From positions 1,426,001 through 1,490,000 of the forward strand of contig NC_080577.1 of assembly GCF_029962835.1 (NCBI RefSeq): a stretch of 64,000 nt of DNA, read 5' to 3'. Of the stretch, positions 22,215 to 34,432 are shown one piece after another. The DNA comes from Magnolia sinica. Lineage: Eukaryota > Streptophyta > Magnoliopsida > Magnoliales > Magnoliaceae. The position numbers and the translations under genes are program-made. How positions within the stretch are numbered: the first letter of the stretch is position 1; each line of letters begins with the position of its first letter. Under the pieces are notes generated by a model. The model was not told the origin of the DNA, ran no database searches, and saw only the letters and a list, made by a program, of their open reading frames with translations.

Positions 22215-24745
22215 AGAAATGAATGGAAGAGTTAAAGACACTTTTTAAGTAGTTCCATTTCCCGTGGATTCTTGGCTTAAAGATACATTTTTGGATCCCA
22301 ATCATGTTTCCATAATCCAAGCCATGCAAAGGATGCATGGAAGATTTTAAAATTGGGATTTTGCAAATAACTTCTTAAGTAATAAGGTATTTACAAATAA
22401 CCATGTAAAAATAATATGTTTGTAAATAACCACATAATTAATTCACGAGTACTATAAACACCCACTTTCGGTTAATTTTCTGAGTGGTTATTAACTTTTT
22501 TGACATTTTCTAAAAAATTAATGAAACGACTACTTTAAAACATTTTCCTCTCTCTGCAACTCAAAAACATAATAATAATAATAATAATAAAAAATTAAAA
22601 TTATTTATAGCATGTTTCATGCAAAGGAGAGTTTTTAAAAAAATATTTCTATGAAGGGGAATATTGTGATATGTTTTACGTATGCATTTTTGTCATTTTT
22701 TAACTGTTGCTAATGGAAGTTGTGAATAACTAATAGAATATAGATATTTACAATAGTTGCAAATTACCAGTGTGGTGATTTGCAATATGCGTGCCATCGG
22801 ATGGTGGGAACTAGGCCCTGCATTGTAGATATGATGCAGACCCCGCATTCTATCAAAGCACTCTCTCAGAATATGAAGGGAAGGAGAACCAAAGCCAAAG
22901 ACACAGACGATGGACCCTTGGACATGGAATCGAAGGTCGAGTCCTGGTAGGGGTGTGCTGAGTCAAGGATTGACGATTCGGCCGAGTTGACTCAGATTCG
23001 ATCAAGTCCAATCTGGTCTGGCACAGTGAGTTGCAAAAAAAAAAAAAATGACTCTCCCGAGTCTAGCCTGACTCAAGCCAAAATGAGTTGGACCGAGTCA
23101 CTGAGTCAAAAGTTCATGATTACATTTTACATTATTTTTTCAGCTTTTCTTGTGATATTTTCTTTTTATGTAGGTGTAATCACTTCCACCAAAAATTCCA
23201 ATGTAAGTGGACCAGATTAAATGGTTTTCACTTGAAAGGACCACAATTTCTTGGTTGGTGGGCCCCACGCACACGGTACACTTGAAAATCAGTTGTAATT
23301 GCAAGACACCGAGAATACAGTTTGTATTTATAATATGAGGCAATGGGCCGCGTACAACCCATGTTCGGGTCAGCCCAAGCTTGATCTGTTACCACTCGTC
23401 TCTCAATTTCAGGTCTGAGCCTGAGTCTTTTGTCAGGCTGCACCCCAACACAAAACCAGTTCCAAGAAAATAAGTCCAGGCTCAGCCCATTTATTTGGCT
23501 GGGCTGAGCCTAACAATAAAGGTCCAGCCCATCATATGGTGGACCCGTACCCAAAAGACTGATGGGCCCAGACCATTGCCAAATTAAACTGATATTGACC
23601 CGGACCCAAAACGGTCCCACCAGCATGCTCCGCAGTGGATGAGTGACCAGTAAAATACTATAAGAAGTTAGGATTGTTCAACGGATGTGATCTTCGGAGA
23701 GTATTCCGTTCACAGTAGGGTCGATGAAGTAATTCCTTTATCATGATCTGTCCAGCTGTGTAAGTGTCCTGCTCCGACATGACAGAGGACGTGGATTTTG
23801 AGTTAGAAAAACCCAAGAACCATGCATGTTCTTGGTTGCTTTTATGAAGAGAAGTCCTAGACCAGCCTGGCCCATTGAAAGTGATCACTTTCAAAATGGC
23901 CCCTGCTAATCTGGCCTAAGACCCCACCCCAACTCATCTTCTACGGCTGGATGCAAGCTACTGAAGATCCAAACCACGTTAGGTTGTCTTGTCAACGGCT
24001 GGGCCACCCGGCTATGGACCAGGGTCGGACTTATTAGCTAGGTCCATTACCTGGGCCTCGACCTGGCATATATGGGTCAATCAATTTTCAAGCTGTGATT
24101 GGGCTCATTTTAGCCATTCGGACCCAGCCAGACTTGATGCGTACTTGTGTTCTATCCTATAAATATCCATTCCAGTCGACTGTCCCACACAAGCACATGT
24201 GCACATATGCATGCCAAACAAGCATTCTTTATTACATCTGGGCCGTCTAACCTGTGTAGAACCCGCTAAATAAATCATCTGGTCCAAGTTTCAGGCAATT
24301 GAAGAACCAGGTGGGCCCAAATGTACTAAAACAAGGACCGTGCATTTATTTTGTACACGGCCAACCAGATAGTTCATCAGCCTTAATCTATACTACAGGC
24401 CCTACTAGCTACATGGCTCAGATGTCCTAGCACGTGTGCCCGCACAGTGCGGCGGAAATAAGAGGATACCGTGTCATCTGGTAAAGACAACAGCCTGCTG
24501 TCATTGTAGCTTCTACGCCATGGGTCCTTAAATTCAAATCCAGAGATAATACTTGTGATATTCCACGCAAAAATCCTTGATGATAATTGATTGAAAGGAA
24601 CTCTAATACACATGGCCTACTCTTTGCACTGCATACGTGGGTTTTAGATACTGACAAGTGGGTCCCATGGTTCGGAAATTCAGATCATTGACCTTAAATA
24701 TCATACTTTGAATGAACGTTTCTCCAAAAATCTTTCACAATGTAG
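22215..24745 (+). repeat. segmental duplication, right copy
   Basis: Collinear with 18537-20475. It is longer because of an insert with GAGTC-rich and GTGGGCC-type text between about 22950 and 23640. It also has a deletion of about 220 nt in the embedded TIR element near 24165. Overlapping ORFs inside it (for example 23658-23894 minus and 24383-24657 minus) are not preserved as ORFs in the left copy. Confidence 0.85.
22951..23447. mobile_element. possible TIR element with GAGTC-rich end
   Basis: The left end TAGGGGTGTGCTGAGTC is loosely matched by a right end GGCTGCACCCCA. GAGTC/GACTC words crowd 22960-23110. It sits only in the right duplication copy, so it arrived after the duplication or was lost from the left copy. 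Borders are tentative. Confidence 0.35.
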
Positions 24746-25084
24746 AGGTCATGTAAGAAGATGATTAACATGCAGAAAACCATAAAAAGATCAAAATAAG
24801 TTTGCTTGCTATCTCATGCATATGTGTGAGGCAGCCCAATATGCACACACATGCATGATCCTAGCCATTCACCATGTGGTCCCATCTTACACCAGGCTAT
24901 AGATAGGTCATCACTTTAAAAATCAAGAGACTGAATGCTTAGATCACTTTAACCTCTTGTTAGCGGGCATTTGTTTTGGCCTAATGCAGGTGTAAATACC
25001 CCGAAAATGGGTAATTATTACCGTTTTGCCCCTTTGAAAATCCTTGGGAATTTCTGCTTTGAAAACCGGTTTTAAAATGTTAGT

Positions 25085-25395
25085 TTAAAATTTTAGACCT
25101 CAAGGTGATGGATACGACATATCTGTTCCGTTCATCCGTTGCACCACAACATTTTAAGACATAAACCAAAACATGAGGTAGATCCAACACTCAATTGGCC
25201 CACAGCAAAAGAAATAGTGGCCCTCAGAAGTTTTTAATAGTAGGCGTTTGATTCACTTTTTTCTGTGGCATGGTCTACTTGAGATTTTAGTATGCTTCAT
25301 TTTTTGTCTCATGCCATAAATTCATCTGCCATAATGGATGAACGGCATGGATAAGCAACATGCATCACGGTAGGACGCACATATTTTATGATTTT
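25085..25395. repeat. GTGGGCC-family dispersed repeat, copy 7
   Basis: Closest to copy 3 at 11095-11410 (see there). It contains ACATTTTAAGACATAAACC, AACACTCAATTGGCCCACAG and GAACGGCATGGATAAGC. Confidence 0.55.
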
Positions 25396-25775
25396 CTCAT
25401 TTTTGCATTAAAAAAGTAAGCGGTTAAATCAGACATGAGGAAGAGTGCAGCAAATAAGCAGTTAAATCAGATATAAGGAAGAGTGCATTAAATACGTTTA
25501 CGCTGCATTTACCAGTGAACTGGAAAATCAAACAAGATTGATTTGATGCCATTAACAAACCATCGTTATTGTTGGTTTGCGAACCATCTAAAGGGGGCCC
25601 GTGATTTTGGACAGTTTAATTAGACTTACATAGGTGATACATGAGCATTTCAGCACATTTTCCTGTAGATGGCTATGTTTTTGCTTGAGAATACTTGATT
25701 ACTGCCCATTTTATTATTTCGACTTCTTAACGTGCGCCTTTAACAATTTTGCAAATCTCTTACAATGGCAGTTTT

Positions 25776-26170
25776 GTGGGAAAAAGGTACGATGAGGTCC
25801 ACCTCATGGGAAGCTTCCCATGAGATTGAGTTCTATGGGCCCCACCCTAACTAATGTTTGAAGGACATCCATTCCATTAATCTTATGTACGCTTTCATGG
25901 TGATACATGGGCCTAAAAATCAGGCCAATTTATGACTTAAGTGGGCCACACTACGGACAATAATTGAAAGTGGATGCTCACCCATTGAAACCTTTCTATT
26001 TGAATATAGGCCAGTGAGATGTGGTTTAGATATCAAGCCCATTCATTGTATATGTCCCACTTCGATGAAGGGTCACACCAAATTTTCAGCCACTTCTAAA
26101 CTTAGGCAGGCCCTAACAAGTGCTTTAGATGTTTTGTGCATGTGTTTCCTATTTTTTTAGATGGTGTGGC
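25776..26170 (+). repeat. TGGGAAAAGG-terminus repeat, copy without (TA)n
   Basis: It opens GTGGGAAAAAGGTACGATG, then CATGGGAAGCTTCCCATGAG (a perfect palindrome core) and GGGCCCCACCC. The body parallels 20717-21115. No TA tract flanks it. Confidence 0.5.
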
Positions 26171-26224
26171 CCACATGAGTTTTAGATACGGCTAATATTT
26201 TAGTAGAAAATGCACACATATTAA

Positions 26225-26550
26225 ATAAGTAACTCATATTAAGCTATCCAAGTTATGGGTACCACACCTATTATGAACCCAAAAAATACACTTATTTGAA
26301 CATCACACTATTGGATTGGCAAACATCTTTTTGGAACAGTTAAAAATTAAAAGTATTCAATAGTCCTAATTCATAGAAAAGTGTCCATGAACCGGAGATT
26401 AGAATTGTTCAAAAATTTTAGATTTTGGGTCCATGACTCAATAACAATAGGTTAAACAAGTGATATACTTATTGTGAGTTCATGCATGCCACAGGAACAA
26501 TTTCCAAGTGCCCGAGTATCAACCATCCTACTCTGGCAGAGTTTCAAAAA
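26225..26550. repeat. TIR MITE family B, eroded copy
   Basis: Family words are present but degraded: TAATTCATAGAAAAGTGTCC, AACAATTTCCAAGTGCC, GAGTATCAACCATCC and ACTCTGGCAGAG. Confidence 0.45.
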
Positions 26551-26563
26551 ACTCTGCTTTTAG

Positions 26564-27617
26564 TAGGGCTGTCAATGGGCCAGGTAGTCCCGATGGGCCT
26601 TAGGCTTGGCCCGTATTGGGCTGGTATTAGGGTGGTGTATAAAGGTGTACATGAGTTGAACCAAGTCAATCTTGGCACAGCTCAACTCTGCTCAGCCACT
26701 AGCCGACCCCAACTTGAACTCGCCTCGGCTCAATCCTCAAGCCTAATTGGCCAGCTCGGCTTGCTTCGGTCAGTAACTCGGGCTAATTCAAGTCAGGATT
26801 GTGCCGAGTTCGCCCATGCAGCATTTTCACAAACACATGGACTACACCTTTAAATTCTCACTGTATGGAAAATGTAACAATGGTTTTATAGGCATTTCAT
26901 CAAATAACTCGTAGGCAATATTAAAATCAAGAAAAAAAATGTATTTGTTTCATATACATACATTTCTTGCCACTAGCTGACACTTCATTGAGTCATTTCA
27001 TCAAATACTTGGTGAGCAACATCAATATCAAAGTAACCGAGTCATCAAACTAGTTCAATTTGAGTTCGATTCGAGTTGGGTTCAATCCGAGTTGAGTCGG
27101 GCAAGCTCGAGCTTGATTTGAAATTTTTTTGAGCTTAAAAAATCTCCTCGACTCGACTCAAATTTCGTTTCAAACCAAGTTGAATCAAGCTTTTTCGAGT
27201 TGAGTCGAGTGAGCTAACCAAGCTAACTCGGTTCATGTACAGCCCTAGTGGTGCATTAAGCCTGATAGTTGGGCTCAGGCTTATATAAGGATCCTGATTG
27301 TAAATCGAGCCATACTCAGGCTTAACTCCCCAAAGCCCATAAACCCAGCCCAGCCCGATAAATCTTTTCTAAACTTACTTTTCTCTCCTCTTTTCATTCT
27401 TTCCCCTCTCTCACACAAGAGGCACACCAAGATATCAGTTATCTACGTAAATATTTATGGATTGGCCAGGCGGACTCGTGTCGGGCTTTGTGTAAATGTC
27501 CCCAACCGGACCTGAGTTGGACTATTTCAGCCCCTCACGGCCCATCTGAATTTAGGCTTAGGATTAGAACTGCGGGACGAGTTTGGACAGAGCTCGCCCC
27601 GCCCATCGACAGCCCTA
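26564..27617. mobile_element. outer TIR element (TAGGGCTGTC ends)
   Basis: The left end TAGGGCTGTCAATGGGCC pairs with GCCCATCGACAGCCCTA at the right end (16 of 17 inverted). Subterminal GGGCTGG, GGCCC and GGCTCAGGC words are mirrored inside. A second TIR element sits within it at 26641-27248. A target duplication for the outer element is not clear: CTTTTA is near both sides but offset. An ORF at 26482-26853 crosses the left border and is not a gene. Confidence 0.7.
26641..27248. mobile_element. inner hAT-like element with 8-bp target duplication
   Basis: Ends: AAAGGTGTACATGAGTTGAA on the left; CGGTTCATGTACAGCCCTAG on the right (inverted match). Flanks are TGGTGTAT (26633-26640) and TGGTGCAT (27249-27256), an 8-bp duplication with one substitution, as expected for the hAT superfamily. 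The interior is dense in CGAGTTGAGTCG words, the same texture as the GAGTC patches elsewhere, which suggests those are relics of this family. No transposase. Confidence 0.75.
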
Positions 27618-27659
27618 ACTTTTACCTTTTAGGAATACACGGAATTCATGAGAAAAGCT

Positions 27660-28052
27660 TTTATACCCTGTTAAAGTGCGATGAATGATACACAAGCACT
27701 TAGAAATTGCACACCTGTCATACAAGTAGTTAAATTAAACCGTCCAAATTATGGTGCCCAATGCAGATTTATTATGAACCAAAAATTTTTCTTATATAAT
27801 AATCAGACTATCGGATCAGTGGACACTTTTTTGGCAGTTAAAACCAAAAAAATCCAACAGTTCCTATTTGCACAGACAGGATTTCATCAATCAAAGTTTA
27901 GGATTAATCAACCAATCTCATTTTTCTGATCGTAGCTTGGTCACCGAGCGATTCACAATCTGTTCGGTTTTATTTGAATAAATATTTAAACATGTAAAAT
28001 TTCTTAGTGCCTGCCTATCAAGCATCATATTCAGCCGAGTATTATATAACTC
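27660..28052. mobile_element. TIR MITE family B
   Basis: Near the left end are GATACACAAGCACTTAG and AAATTGCACACC; inside are TAAATTAAACCGTCCAAATT and GACACTTTTTTGGCAGTT; the right end is GCCGAGTATTATATAACTC. The ORF at 27681-27929 is internal and not preserved in other copies. Confidence 0.65.
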
Positions 28053-28540
28053 GGAATTTATCCGTTTTTGGTCCACACGGACGAATCATGACAACGATTT
28101 AACAAGTAATTCGCCACTCATTCGTGGGTCAGACAGCGACACCCTGGAATCCTTTTCTCAGAGTCACGTGATTAGGTAGTACCCCAACTACCATAAAATT
28201 ACCCTACTTCACATCTTTTCCTGTCACTATTTCACATATCAAAGGACATCCGAACCACACAAATGTTTGATAACATCATGCACATCAACTTGGTTAGAAA
28301 TCAGGTCGTTATAATAATCAGGTGGGCCATACTATTGAAATCAATGAACGGACGAACACTCTTACTCAACTTACTAAATTGGACTAAATTATGAATGGAT
28401 AGTTCTGATTTTCAGATCGTATGACCCTTAATTTTGGGGCTGACCTTTTTCCCAGATTGGATGCCCCACAGATTCGCCATATTGGCACTAAAAAACTATG
28501 CAGAACGGTAAGATTACGGTACTCGTTAATCTTTGAGAAA

Positions 28541-28918
28541 AACTTGATACTCTGGCAGAGTGTCATGGATGATGTGCAGCCACATAGATGTTAATTGGAA
28601 GTTGAATACGTGTCATACAAATATTCAAATTAAACTGTACAAGTTGGATTTATCATTAATAAATTTAGCTTATTTGATTATCTAACTCGGATTGATGTAT
28701 TGGATGGTCAAAATTTAAATATCCAACTGTCCTCTTTCCACAAACAAGTGTCCACGAATCAGGGGTTATGTTTGCTCATCCAATCAGAGAGTTAGGATTG
28801 TGACTTGGGGAAATTGATTTGCACAATCTAACCGGTTTTATTTGGTGTACTATATGCCACGTGTACAATTTCTCCTGCATACCAACCGTCATCTGCAGCT
28901 CGAATATCATATAACTCA
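28541..28918. mobile_element. TIR MITE family B, best terminal symmetry
   Basis: Left end AACTTGATACTCTGGCAG; right end CTCGAATATCATATAACTC. Between them lie TCAAATTAAACTGTAC, CCACAAACAAGTGTCCACGA and CAATCTAACCGGTTTTATTT. It stands about 490 nt right of another copy. Confidence 0.7.
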
Positions 28919-30220
28919 TCTTTCTCTGTCCAGAGTCATTACCAAGAGGGTCCGAAGTGGGAATCAGCTAACCGGACGGTATTATATACAAATCCTACCG
29001 TATTCGGATATAACTACGGGATAATCTGGTCAATTCTAAAAATTCAGATGTTTTTATTAAATCCCCAGTACATAGGGAGTGATAGTAATTTAAGCGTTCG
29101 GAAATACATGATGCAGGAAGATTGTGATCGGGACCATGCATCCGCTGGGACAATCATAGAAAGTCCCTAGTTCAAGAAATCACCCCGATCCAACGGTGAT
29201 CGTTATCTGATTTCTGTGCTTCTCCCTGATGAATGTCACACATTAACAACTCTGTTTTCTGCCATATTTGCTTTGGAGAACACTGATCAGATGGCTAAGA
29301 TTGTTCCATTGATGCGGTTTATGAAAGGTGGGCCATCCATTCTCCGGCCCATTAATGGATGGTTCCACATCACATACCCACCTAACAAGTGTACGTATAG
29401 AAGCGTGCCTATCGAATCAAGACGGAGACGGGCCCTCCTTTAATTGAAAGGGCAAATTACCAAAACCAAGTTTCAACTTTCAATTGACCAAAATACCCAT
29501 CTCTGATAATCTTCTTTGCCAAGAAATGCATTTTGCGATATCAATTATGTGATAGTGACCCACACCTTTTTACGGTACACGGGTTTATAGTTCTAACAAG
29601 TGGGGTTCGTTGATCTGTAATCCATATCATTGATTTCATGAGTACAACCGTGGATGGATTACTTATTGATTAGAGAATCCCAGCCTTTCAAATCGTGGCC
29701 AACTATAGACGGTCATGAGATAAATACAATAACGGTCCACGTTCAACTGAAAAATGCTCTATTAATAGTTGCTTGAATCATCTAACATGGAAGATTTTGG
29801 GAATTCTCCATCTCCACGAGACAACAGATTTTGGGAATTCTCCATCTCCAGAACCGTGGGCCCCACTGGTCAGAATTGGGAACGCGTGTACTGTGCAAAG
29901 ATAAGGGCACGTATACAAATGCAATTTCCTCATTCTTGCATTTTGTGACAAAAATGGACGGTTACACGGTTATAAATGTTGGCACGGGTGAACGAGCAAG
30001 CAGGCTTCGTATCCTTGTCGGGAACATGCATTCTTCACGCCCCGGTCGAAGGAAAAGACGGTCCAGATGAGCCACGCATGTATCTTGAATATAGACCGTT
30101 GTCCGTCTTTTCACTGACGCGTTTGTATACTGCCTGTTTTGGTCAGGAAATATTGATGTTTTTCCCTATATGATCAGTGGTCCAGATGCCTCAGAATTTT
30201 GCCACGTTGGCGCATACACC
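28919..30220. other. no gene seen
   Basis: Intergenic. Two 25-nt repeats containing GGGAATTCTCCATCTCCA lie at about 29795-29850. ORFs at 29216-29443 and 29831-30173 overlap in different frames and match nothing I recognise. Confidence 0.4.
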
Positions 30221-30716
30221 GAGAAATGCTGTTGCGGCTCCACCGAGGTGGGTGGATCCCTGACTGTGGGGGCTCACGTTGATATTTATGCCTTACATCG
30301 ACGCCGTCCATCCATTTTTACAACTGATTCTAAGCAGAATCCAAAAACTGAAGGACATCGAAATCTCAGGTGGACCACACCACAGGAAACAGTGGTGATT
30401 TACCATTAAAAACTTCTTGTGAACCACAAAAATTTTGAATCAACCTGGTATTTGTTTGATCCCTACATCCAGGTCTTTGTGACATTATCAACGGGTTGGA
30501 TGGAAAATAAACATTCTGGTGGACCTCTAGAAGTTTTTAGTGGTGGGTATTCAATCACCACTTTTTCCTATGCTGTGGTCCATGTAAAATTTTAATCTTC
30601 TTTATTTTTTGGGTCACGCCTAAAATGAGCGGTAAAATCGGATGGACGGCATGGATGTAAGGAAAAAAGGTGGGTCCCACGGTCAGAGATCCACCGAAGC
30701 CGAATCGAGAATTGCC
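30221..30716. mobile_element. TIR MITE upstream of ADNT1
   Basis: Left: GAGAAATGCTGTTGCGGCTC, then CACCGAGG and GGTGGATCCCTGACTGTGGG. Right (complement): GGCAATTCTCGATTCGGCTT, then CGGTGGATCTCTGACCGTGGG. The arms extend about 80 nt with mismatches. The body is GTGGGCC-family text (CTCAGGTGGACCACACC, ACAGGAAACAGTGG). It ends 1.24 kb before the ADNT1 start codon. Confidence 0.6.
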
Positions 30717-31649
30717 ACCTCAGTCTCCGATCGCGCGAATTCCTAGCACTTCTCTTTCATGGTCAGACGTACGGTACAAATAAGAGTAGCGTTTCTGTCG
30801 CTGCGCATTTCTTTCTGGGGAATAGGAATGGTAAACGCGCGACTAAGATAGAGAAGCAACTCACTTATACTTACTACTTTCTCTTAGATGTGAGAGATCG
30901 GGACGATTATTGAACATTTATCCATAAATAAATTGTCTCAGTATGTCCATCATCTGATCGAACACGATAAATAAATGTATATCTTTGGTTCTTTTGCACC
31001 GTTCAATTTACTAAGATTTTAATATCTAAAATGATAAGTGAAACTATACGGATTTTTTATCTGCTATGAAAAATAGCTTTTCCAAATCATTAAAATAGCT
31101 GATTTTTCAAAAGTGGTCCAATATTCACGCATACTGAGAGGAAATTTCATCATCTTACTCGCGCGAATCCTGTTAGTAATTCAGTTAAAGAGGTATCGTC
31201 GTCCATTCAAATGTCAGGGAAGTAGGTGCCGGTCAAAATCAGTGAAGTGTAAGGGCATTTCTGTACTTTCAATACCAACGATCGGAGCGCAACAGCCCTG
31301 CGACGGCCATCAACCAATCTAGGTTTCCGTTTCCAGGGCAAAGGAGTCCGCCACACTATCAATCACCTGAATGTCTACAGAGAAGATCGTACACATGCAC
31401 TAACCAACTTCGCACGTGACACACATAATTCAATCCAATCCATTCAAATGCTAGACCCATTGATAATGAAAAGTTAGTAAAGTTCGATATTTATTAGATT
31501 ATGCTAAGTATCCGAATGGTGGATTTTTATATGTTGAAGTTGGACCATTTAACATTTCGTTTTCTGATTATCAATAATATTGTCCGATTGTTCGAAAAGA
31601 ACTCATAATAATTCTTTTCTGCATTTTCAACGGTTAGGATTGAGATAGA

Positions 31650-31955
31650 AAGACACGTGTAAAGAGGATGGGTGCACGGATGAGATTCTCTTACACGAAT
31701 CTCATCACTATCAGAGCACACTACACAATTCCACAGCTCCATGGATAAAAGGAAACACTAGCCGCCACCAAACTCTAGAAGCCGTCACTCACTCCCCCCG
31801 GCGCTCTTTAGCGAACTCCCAGAGCACTCTCTCACTTTGCCCGTCTGAAAGAAGAGAAAGAAATGAAGATTCCTGAGTAGAGATAGTCGCTGAGAATCGA
31901 TCGATCGCTGAAAGAATCCGAGGCAAGACAGAGAAGGATCGTTTGCTAGGGTTTT
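31650..31955 (+). promoter_or_regulatory. proximal promoter and 5' leader of ADNT1
   Basis: A TATA-like GGATAAAAGG lies at about 31744, followed by a pyrimidine-rich stretch (31783-31845) typical of plant transcription starts, then a purine-rich leader. A G-box-core GACACGTG occurs at about 31650. The transcription start is inferred from composition only. Confidence 0.4.
31947..31955 (+). promoter_or_regulatory. telo-box-like motif at the start codon
   Basis: TAGGGTTTT directly precedes the ATG (complement AAAACCCTA). Telo boxes are frequent near transcription or translation starts of plant housekeeping genes. The TAG within it is an in-frame stop three codons before the ATG, which fixes the start. 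Confidence 0.4.
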
Positions 31956-32122
31956 ATGGCGTCAGAGGATGTAGTGGGGAAGACGACGAGCGAGTCGGCG
32001 GTATCAACGATCGTCAATCTGGCGGAGGAGGCAAAGCTAGCGAGCGAAGGCGTTAAGGCGCCGGGCCACGCGATCCTCACCATCTGCAAATCACTTGTCG
32101 CTGGAGGCGTCGCGGGTGGAGT
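31956..32122 (+). CDS. ADNT1: ADNT1 exon 1
   Basis: Codons 1-55 plus two bases of codon 56. The N-terminal region before the first helix is acidic and Ser/Thr-rich (MASEDVVGKTTSES); then ICKSLVAGGVAGG opens transmembrane helix 1. Donor GTGTCAGT read as GT|GTCAGT. Confidence 0.93.
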
Positions 32123-34350
32123 GTCAGTCCCTCATTCCTTCAATTTCCTTTTATTCCTTGATATCATCATCATCATCATCATCATCAATTTCATTGGTTT
32201 TATGTTTTCTTAATTTTCTTGATTTCTTTTCGTCTTTACGTTTTGTTAGATTGTTATTTTTCACGAACCTTTCTTGAAAACTGAAACTGAGAATCAAATC
32301 AAATCAGTAGGCCCTGTTTGGTTGCCACTTAAAAATGACTTCATCTCATTTTAGTTAACAGTATTGGAGATACTGGTAAGGATTAAAAATAATCTTGATA
32401 GCCCACAATTTATATAAATTATGATCTCCTAGAACTTAGTTTGTAGATGCGAGGTCCATGGTTGGCCTATCCAAGCTACCTATCCAAGCAATTGATCTGA
32501 CGGCCTCTACGATTGACAGACCATTCCCAGGATATCCTCTCAATTGGTCAACTCTAACCTTCCCATTGTTGGCATGCAAATACATGGTTAAAAAGAAATG
32601 CACGAACAAACGACATTCAATGGAGGAAGGGCGGAAGATTAGACGGTTAGGATCTTCCGATTTGGGAGAATTGGGGGGAATGGTCCATCCGTGATGGAGG
32701 TTCATCAGATCAACTATGGGCTCCACATCTACAAACTAAGTTCTGAATAGGGAAGTTCCCTTTCTGAATGAGTAGGGAACTTGGCCTCCTAAAATGAGAT
32801 GAACTCATTTTTTTAGTGGGCCCTTAGATTTTTGAGAAATTAAGAGAACCTGAAAAAAAGAAAGAAAAAGAAAAAAGAAAGAAACAGAACTTTCCATGTG
32901 GAAAAGAAAGATGTTGATAAAACGAAGAAATTCTGACATTTCACATATTTTATCTGATTGTAATGTTCTGTGACACTCAGTCTAGTAATAACATATGCAT
33001 CCAATCCAGTCATACGTGGGAAAGAAATCACTCTTATGTTGTGATCTGTGATTCCGCTTTCCCTTTTTCATTGACCAAATCCGGAACATAGGACTAGCTC
33101 TAAAATTCTTAGCCACTCTATTCTTGCTCTGTTTCCATTTACACTGATATCTATCTTGTGGGTTTCTCCCGCAGGTCACGCACTGCCGTTGCTCCTCTTG
33201 AGCGATTGAAAATTTTGCTACAGGTAGATTTCTTGAAGACCATGATACTATATTCCACTATTTAGATATTCTTAGTTTTGCATATTCTGTTTTGTTTCCT
33301 TGCTTCTAAACTTTTATGGGAATCCTTTGGTTGGCAACTGTTGAAGTTTTAGTCAGCAGTTGAAATTGGTTACATCTTTATACGTATTCCTGTGACCATT
33401 TGTGATAATAGTTTAAATTGTGGTTTTAGAAGGCAGGCACAAAAGGTTTCGTATCTTTACATTCCTGATTTGTTTGTTTTTATGTAATATCTCAAGCAAT
33501 GTGGATTCACAAGTGATGAAATCCTCAGCCTTCTGCTATCAGGAATCAATGGAATTTTTATTTTTATTTTTTAAAGCAACTTGAATATATTAAGAAACTA
33601 AAACGGGGAGACAGGGGGGGCTGCTGAGATAGCAGAACAAAGACAAGAAAGAAACTAGAGACCTAAAGACACAAAATTAAAATCCTTTAAACAAGAAACA
33701 TTAGCTGCCCAATCAATTAATAAACATTTCGCCCTTGAGCCAACGTGGAGAGCCGAAGATTGGATGTTGTTGAAGAGGAATCAATGGAAATTTAATGAGC
33801 AATGTGATCATTTTTAAAATGTCTAGGAATGCTAGGGAAAGAAAATTGGGTTTCAGCTGGTAAAAGAAATATGGGTTCATGATAAAAGAAAGAAAGCTAC
33901 CTTCATGGGACATCATATTTCTTTGTTTTTTATTCCGTTAGGAAATCACTTTATTGAAGAAATAGAAAGAGAATAACAAATCCATGAGGTAACATGCAAC
34001 CTCATTATCTCGACCATGCCACAGAAAACAACAGCAACCTACAATTTGGTTCAAAGTAGTGTTGTTATATGTGATCGCATAAGCGCTTACGCCATTGCAT
34101 ATGCCATTTTGGACTAGTGTACACCATATGCCATGATGACATATGCAGTTATTTATGCCGTTGGGGCTTATCTGGTTGCATAGAGAAGTATGCAACCACG
34201 TAAGCTATAGTTATGCAGTTATGCCATCACATTGGCATAAGCTCCCAACAGTTAGATTTTTTTTTAATTGTTGAGACTTATTTTTTTGCTTCATTTTCTT
34301 ACATTTTGCCTATAAATAAGCACTCCAACCCCCTATTTTTACAACTTTAT

Positions 34351-34432
<82 letters not shown>

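Noticed and set aside
26482..26853. 123-codon ORF
   Set aside because: It crosses the borders of a MITE and of two nested TIR elements; no protein-like domain.
30170..30409. 79-codon ORF upstream of ADNT1
   Set aside because: Mostly inside a TIR MITE of the GTGGGCC type; overlapping ORFs in other frames are equally long.
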